64,000 bases of DNA from Ruegeria sp. HKCCSA071 (lineage in GTDB: Bacteria; Pseudomonadota; Alphaproteobacteria; Rhodobacterales; Rhodobacteraceae), in the NCBI RefSeq assembly GCF_017872555.1, contig NZ_JAEDOX010000008.1, forward strand, positions 1-64,000, in the 5' to 3' direction. The notes under the pieces were generated by a model. That model searched no databases and was not told the origin of the DNA. It was given only the letters and a program-made list of their open reading frames with translations. Shown here in pieces: positions 59,602-64,000 of the stretch. The first letter of the stretch is position 1. Each line of letters starts with the position of its first letter. A program made the position numbers and the translations under genes.

Positions 59602-60746
59602 TCTGGATTATCTTTTCATTCATGGCCGTGGCGGTGTTTCTGACGCTCGCCCTCTCCGGCCTGGGGCGCAAGACCTCGGACTTGTCGAGACGCGAAAGCG
59701 CCTCTGCCATCTTTTCCGACCAGATCGGCGAAGTGGAGAAGGACCTGGAACGAGGAATTATCTCAGCCGAAGAGGCCAAGGCCGCCAGAGCCGAGATAGA
59801 ACGTCGCCTGAAGGCGATTGACCGGCAATCGGACGACAAAGCGATAATGGGCCATTCCGGGCGTGCGCTGATTTTACTTGCCGCGCTGGTAGTTCCAGCG
59901 CTCGGAGCCGGTCTTTATTGGCAACTGGGTAGTCCCTACATCCCCAGCCAGCCATTTGCCCAACGCGAGGGGGAGCAGGCCGAAGCCCGTGAAATCGCCG
60001 ACCTTGCCGTGCGCCTGAAGTCGCGGCTTGAGGCGGATGAAACCGGCGGGCCAACCGAGGGATGGGTGTTGTTGGCTCAGACCTATATGCGTATGGGACG
60101 CTTTGGAGATGCCGCAGACGCGTTCGAGGGGTTGCTGGACCGACCCAATGCGAATTCAGCGCTGGTGTCGCAATATGGCGAGGCGTTGGTCTATGCCGAT
60201 GACGGTGTCGTTACGCCCAAGGCCGATCGGGCGTTTGAACGAGCCTTGGAACTGGACCCATCGAACCCAGCAGCGACATTCTACAAAGCCATTGGTCTGG
60301 AGCAGGCTGGATCGCCTGATAAGGCCTATGACCTACTGAAGACGCGGATGGACGCCGAAGAGGAGTTCCGGCCATGGATGGAGAGTTTTGTGGCCCAGCT
60401 TAACCGCATCGCCCCGTCGATCGGACGGGCTCCGGTGAATCTGGCGGCTTTTGCCCCTTCCATGCCCGGCCCAACTGCCGATCAGGTGGCGGCGGCCGAG
60501 GAGATGTCAGACGAAGACCGGCAGGCCTTCATCCGCTCGATGGTCGAACGGCTTGCGAGCCGGATGCAGGAAAACCCAGGCGATCTGGACGGCTGGATGC
60601 GGCTGGGCAACGCCTATTCGGTGCTGGGCGAGACCGACGGCGCCCGGAACGCCTATGGCAGGGCAAGGGATCTGGCGGATGACCTGCCGCAGGGGGATCC
60701 GCGCAAGGTGGCAATCGACCGGGCATTGCTGGAACTGGGGGGTTGA
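59598..60746 (+). CDS. ccmI: Cytochrome c biogenesis protein CcmI (TPR)
   Basis: Protein of 382 residues. The N-terminal membrane segment (IWIIFSFMAVAVFLTLALSG) is followed by the CcmI helical region (FSDQIGEVEKDLERGIISAE) and a second helix (ALILLAALVVPALGAGLYWQ). The periplasmic part has TPR repeats (GWVLLAQTYMRMGRFGDAAD, LDGWMRLGNAYSVLGETDGA). It chaperones apocytochrome c to the CcmFH ligase. ATG 59598 overlaps the ccmH stop. Confidence 0.93.
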   Translation: MIWIIFSFMAVAVFLTLALSGLGRKTSDLSRRESASAIFSDQIGEVEKDLERGIISAEEAKAARAEIERRLKAIDRQSDDKAIMGHSGRALILLAALVVPALGAGLYWQLGSPYIPSQPFAQREGEQAEAREIADLAVRLKSRLEADETGGPTEGWVLLAQTYMRMGRFGDAADAFEGLLDRPNANSALVSQYGEALVYADDGVVTPKADRAFERALELDPSNPAATFYKAIGLEQAGSPDKAYDLLKTRMDAEEEFRPWMESFVAQLNRIAPSIGRAPVNLAAFAPSMPGPTADQVAAAEEMSDEDRQAFIRSMVERLASRMQENPGDLDGWMRLGNAYSVLGETDGARNAYGRARDLADDLPQGDPRKVAIDRALLELGG

Positions 60747-60860
60747 TTCCCGCAGCCCGGCGTGGATCGGGCCGGCGCCGACTTCGCGCTGATGCCCAGT
60801 GAGCCATCTGGAAAATTCCGGTTTAGGCTATCGCATGCCGATCTTTAGGAGGTTGAGACC

Positions 60861-61319
60861 ATGAAAGTTGAAACGTTTTCTGATCTAATTGTCTGGACGC
60901 GGGAAATGCATCATTGGCTCGCCGAATGTTTGGCCCACTGTTCGACACAGTCAGAGCAGGAGCTGGCCAGGATGTTGCTTACCTACCTCGCCGATCATGA
61001 GGCTGCTCTGGAGAAAATCGTCGATGGTTTCGTGAAACGAGCCGATCCCAAAGCGCTCAACACCTGGGTATATGACTATTTGGGCAATGAGCCGATCGAC
61101 CCACATCGCGCCTGCGACAGGCCGTTCGCACAGATGAGCGTCGATGAGATCTGCGAAGCGGTCTTCGATCTTCACAATCAGGTGATCGACTTATATCGGT
61201 ATTTGCACGGGCGTGCCGAGATACCCGAGGCACGCGAACTCTTTCAGGCGATACTGGATATGGAAGAGCACGAGACCATGCGTTTAGCGCAGCAGAGCAA
61301 CCGCGTCCGGGATATGTGA
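60861..61319 (+). CDS. Ferritin-like helical protein (tentative)
   Basis: Protein of 152 residues, predicted four-helix bundle. Metal-ligand-like residues recur at helix positions: TYLADHEAALEKIV, AVFDLHNQVIDLYRYLH and ILDMEEHETMRLAQQ, the last an ExxH-like pattern. AGGAGG precedes the ATG. It follows ccmI by 114 bp and converges on the ScsB-like gene. Family membership is a guess from pattern; it may handle metal or sense it. Confidence 0.6.
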   Translation: MKVETFSDLIVWTREMHHWLAECLAHCSTQSEQELARMLLTYLADHEAALEKIVDGFVKRADPKALNTWVYDYLGNEPIDPHRACDRPFAQMSVDEICEAVFDLHNQVIDLYRYLHGRAEIPEARELFQAILDMEEHETMRLAQQSNRVRDM

Positions 61320-61328
61320 ACTCCGGGG

Positions 61329-63455
61329 TCAGGATCCGCTTTCCACGGCTCCGCCCGCAATCGGCGCGGCCTGTTCCATCGCGTCGAGAATGGCGTTCGT
61401 GGTCAAGATCTCTGGCAGGGCGATGCCTTCGGGGGCCGACGGGCCGTAGACGATGTTGAAGGGGATCCCGAACCGTCCATTGTCCTCAAGGAAACGGGCG
61501 ATCACATCGTCGGGGCGGGTCCAGTCGGCCTGCATCGGAATTGCTTTGTCCGATTGCAGTGTTGCCAGAACCTCGCCGCGTTCCAGCACCAGCGCTTTGT
61601 TGGCCTTGCAGGTCAGACACCAGTCGGCTGTGACATCGACGAAAACCACCTCGCCGCGCGACACAAGGCGGGCGATTTCGGGGCGGCTGAAGGTAATCCA
61701 AGGGATCTCTCCGGCTGGTTCAAGCAGCCTGGACCGGTCTTTGCCGGCAATCGCAACCGGTGCGGCAAACGCTGCGGTCAGCGTCAGCAACAGGGCTGTC
61801 CAGCGCAAAACGGGTGGCATCATCGTACTTTTCCAGATCAACAGGACCAGAACAGTTGCAGCCAGCACGGTAGCAGTTGCAGCAGTGTCTCCGGCCACCC
61901 CGACCATCACCCAGACCAACCAGCCGATCGTGGTCAGCAGTGCCGCCGACAGGGCCCATTTTAATCCCACCATCCAACGCCCCGGTTTAGGCAGAGCGGC
62001 GGTAAGTTTCGGGTGCACTGCAACCAGCAGGTAAGGAATGGCCAGCCCGACCCCCATTGCGGTGAAGATCGCCACGATATCCACCGGTCGGCCGGTCAGG
62101 GCAAAGGCCACCGCCGTGCCGAGGAAGGGGGCCGAGCAGGGCGTCGCCAGAACTGCTGAGAAGGCTCCGGTCAGGAAATCCCCGACCAGCGACACGCGGC
62201 CCTTTTCGACATGGGCAAGCCGGGTGTTCAGCGACTGCGGCAGCGTGATCTCGAACAAGCCCGCGAGGCTGGTTGCAAAAACCGCCAGCACCACGATCAT
62301 CACCGCAAGGAAAAGCGGATTCTGGAACTGGATGCCCCAGCCGACGGAATAGCCCAGCGACCGCGCCGCAATGGTGATAGCCGCCAACAGCCACATGAAT
62401 GTCAGGATTCCGGCTGCCGAAGCCAGGAACCCGGCGCGAATCTGAGCCGCAGAGCGGTCGCGAGCCTTTACCGCCGAGGAAAGCTTGATCGAAAGCACTG
62501 GCAGTACGCAGGGCATGACATTCAGAATCAACCCGCCGCCCACCGCCAGCAAAATGATCCAGACCAGCGCGCTGGCTGAAGTTTCGGCGGCCGCGATCTC
62601 ATATGGTGGCGGGGTAGGGGGAGCGTCGGTACGGGGCGAAAACTCGGCCACGCGGTTGGTGTCGGTAACCGTGACGGACAAGGCGGGGGGGTCCTGTGCC
62701 AGAGCGAGGACCGGGAACTGCACCCATAGCTGACGCCTGTCGCCAGCGAGCCGGATGTCGGGTGCACCAAACGCGGTGTCACGTCCCATGTCGGGAAAGA
62801 CATCAGGCGCATCAAAGGGCAGGTCGCTGGTGAAATTCAGCGTCAGCATCTCGGACTCGGTATCCAGGGTCGCGGCGTCGGACTTCATTCCGCTTGTGTT
62901 TCCCGTGGTTGGCACCCGCGACAGAAAGGCATTTATAAGCCGGGCCGAGTCCTGATCCCGACCCGTTCCCTGAGTCAGCGACAAGTCCAGCGAAAACTCG
63001 ACCGGCACACAGATATCGGAACAGATCAGCGTTGTCACAGCGGCCTTCAAGTCAACTGGCGCTCCGGGGTTCTCGAGTGTGACGGTCAGCGGAAAGACCA
63101 CTTCGTCCTTGTACCCGAAATTCTCGATCCCGAAGGCGCGAAAACGGATCGGCGCGGGCCAGTGAAACTGTACGTCGCTGACGTTTTGCGAGCCGTTCCA
63201 AGTGATCTTGGGCGGAATTCCCACCTCACCAGGCGACTTCCAGTAGGTTTTCCAATCTTCGCCCAGTTTCAGATGCAGTCCTGCAGTGATCGTCTTGACG
63301 TCAGGCGCGATCCCGTCCTGCGCGGTAATTATGTGTGCGACCAGGGGCTCTGATTCATACGCTTGGGATGTAGCTGCAAGGCTTGTCCCGGCGGAAGTCT
63401 GGCCAAAGATTAACCCCAAGATCATAATACATAAATTTAGGAGTGTTCTTGCCAT
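61329..63455 (-). CDS. ScsB/DsbD-like protein-disulfide reductase (copper linked)
   Basis: Protein of 708 residues. Signal peptide; periplasmic N-terminal domain with a cysteine pair (TLICSDICVPVEF); an eight-helix DsbD-like core with VMPCVLPVLSIKL and ATPCSAPFLGTAV; and a C-terminal thioredoxin domain with VDVTADWCLTCKANK. The layout matches ScsB, the transmembrane reductase linked to copper tolerance. ATG 63455 is used because the CueR-type promoter at 63492-63516 would start the transcript around 63480, after the upstream ATG 63482. It probably powers periplasmic thiol repair and CcmG during copper stress. Confidence 0.88.
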   Translation of the reverse strand: MARTLLNLCIMILGLIFGQTSAGTSLAATSQAYESEPLVAHIITAQDGIAPDVKTITAGLHLKLGEDWKTYWKSPGEVGIPPKITWNGSQNVSDVQFHWPAPIRFRAFGIENFGYKDEVVFPLTVTLENPGAPVDLKAAVTTLICSDICVPVEFSLDLSLTQGTGRDQDSARLINAFLSRVPTTGNTSGMKSDAATLDTESEMLTLNFTSDLPFDAPDVFPDMGRDTAFGAPDIRLAGDRRQLWVQFPVLALAQDPPALSVTVTDTNRVAEFSPRTDAPPTPPPYEIAAAETSASALVWIILLAVGGGLILNVMPCVLPVLSIKLSSAVKARDRSAAQIRAGFLASAAGILTFMWLLAAITIAARSLGYSVGWGIQFQNPLFLAVMIVVLAVFATSLAGLFEITLPQSLNTRLAHVEKGRVSLVGDFLTGAFSAVLATPCSAPFLGTAVAFALTGRPVDIVAIFTAMGVGLAIPYLLVAVHPKLTAALPKPGRWMVGLKWALSAALLTTIGWLVWVMVGVAGDTAATATVLAATVLVLLIWKSTMMPPVLRWTALLLTLTAAFAAPVAIAGKDRSRLLEPAGEIPWITFSRPEIARLVSRGEVVFVDVTADWCLTCKANKALVLERGEVLATLQSDKAIPMQADWTRPDDVIARFLEDNGRFGIPFNIVYGPSAPEGIALPEILTTNAILDAMEQAAPIAGGAVESGS

Positions 63456-63491
63456 TGCGCGTTGCCATCGGTTGTTTTGCACCCGTCTCTG

Positions 63492-63516
63492 CCAGATTCC
63501 AGCGCTGGAGGGTCAA
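63492..63516 (-). promoter_or_regulatory. CueR-type operator/promoter 3
   Basis: Minus strand TTGACC followed by CTCCAGCGCTGGAATCTGG, dyad CCAGCGCTGG at 63499-63508. It is the same design as boxes 1 and 2, directed at the ScsB-like gene. Confidence 0.72.
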
Positions 63517-63542
63517 CGAGCCGGAATGTCACATCCCCACGA

Positions 63543-63746
63543 TCAGCTCACGAAACCTTCGCGCCCGTCTTCGCAGATGAAATAGGCCCCGCCATCCGCG
63601 CCCTCCCATTGAACCCGGCAACCTTGGGGCAGGGCGTATTCAGGCTGCGGCGGTTGCAGCGGGCATAGTTTAGGGCGTGGTGCGCAAGCCGCCAGCGAAA
63701 GAGCGGCCAGCGACATGGCGGCCAACCTTGAGCACCAAAGCTTCAT
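63543..63746 (-). CDS. Small lipoprotein
   Basis: Protein of 67 residues with a lipobox (AALSLAACAP), so likely membrane anchored after lipidation at the Cys. The mature part has two further Cys (KLCPLQ, FICEDG). No family recognised. It lies between the small membrane gene and CueR box 3 on the same strand, in a copper-linked setting. Confidence 0.65.
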   Translation of the reverse strand: MKLWCSRLAAMSLAALSLAACAPRPKLCPLQPPQPEYALPQGCRVQWEGADGGAYFICEDGREGFVS

Positions 63747-63755
63747 GATTGAAGA

Positions 63756-63992
63756 TTATTGCCGGTGTACTGGGTTCGGTCCGACCGCGGCGTCTGTTGC
63801 CTTTGGTCTTTCCGATTCAGATTTGTTCGAATGACAGGATTTTTCCATCGCCTTGTGCATAAAGAAATGGGCTCCGAGGCACAGGATCAACGGTGCGAAA
63901 AGACCCAAGGAGTCAGAAAGCCCACCAACCGTCCCGCCGGCGATCAAGTAGAGAGCGATCGGCGTTATCATGGCAATGCAACATACCATCAT
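63756..63992 (-). CDS. Small membrane protein with Cys/His, possibly 5' incomplete
   Basis: At least 78 residues, with two hydrophobic segments (CIAMITPIALYLIAGG and FAPLILCLGAHFFM) and metal-ligand-like CC near the start and SCHSNK after the second helix. The frame is open to the window edge, so the start at 63992 is provisional. No family name can be given. Confidence 0.55.
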   Translation of the reverse strand: MMVCCIAMITPIALYLIAGGTVGGLSDSLGLFAPLILCLGAHFFMHKAMEKSCHSNKSESERPKATDAAVGPNPVHRQ

Positions 63993-64000
63993 GCCCCATT

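Overview
The window looks like a large repABC replicon (plasmid or chromid) of a marine alphaproteobacterium, most likely a Rhodobacterales/Roseobacter-group member. The reasons are a complete repA-repB-repC set with matching parS palindromes, a cupin-type DMSP lyase, MobQ relaxases of alphaproteobacterial type, and a ccmFGHI set typical of the class. No rRNA, tRNA or CRISPR array was seen.

Layout. (1) 1-10.2 kb: an apparent catabolic operon on the minus strand encoding thiolase, enoyl-CoA hydratase/3-hydroxyacyl-CoA dehydrogenase, a DddQ-like DMSP lyase and an acyl-CoA ligase, with a divergent LysR regulator and a glycine-betaine-type ABC transporter (a plausible DMSP importer). (2) 10.7-12.2 kb: an IS3-family element. 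(3) 14.5-22.2 kb and 30.4-33.4 kb: two same-direction copies of an ardC / MobQ relaxase / oriT module. The first is eroded (ardC cut to its 3' end, relaxase start deleted) and carries a possible defence cargo: a DUF262-HNH nuclease, an unknown partner and a frameshifted HEPN-like gene. (4) 22.4-30.2 kb between the modules: a TetR-controlled membrane set, a LysE exporter, a cobalt-type nitrile hydratase with its accessory protein, and a MerR-controlled metal transport unit with a textbook 19-bp-spaced promoter. (5) 33.9-41.2 kb: two Cys-type sulfatases, a DUF3179 membrane protein and an outer-membrane barrel, with a divergent membrane-bound wHTH-TPR regulator. (6) 41.5-49.5 kb: plasmid maintenance, with an AbiE system (toxin frameshifted), Fic, repCBA with a predicted antisense RNA and three parS sites, and parDE. 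(7) 49.5-54.3 kb: tniA-tniB-tniQ transposition genes next to a divergent tyrosine recombinase. (8) 54.5-64 kb: a copper-linked region in which three CueR-type operator/promoters precede a Met-rich outer-membrane protein, ccmFGHI, and an ScsB/DsbD-like thiol reductase.

The two most interesting systems are the self-contained DMSP uptake and cleavage locus and the CueR-box regulon that places cytochrome c haem-lyase genes under apparent copper control. Start sites were chosen from visible Shine-Dalgarno sequences and overlaps. Family assignments rest on motifs read by eye, not on database searches.
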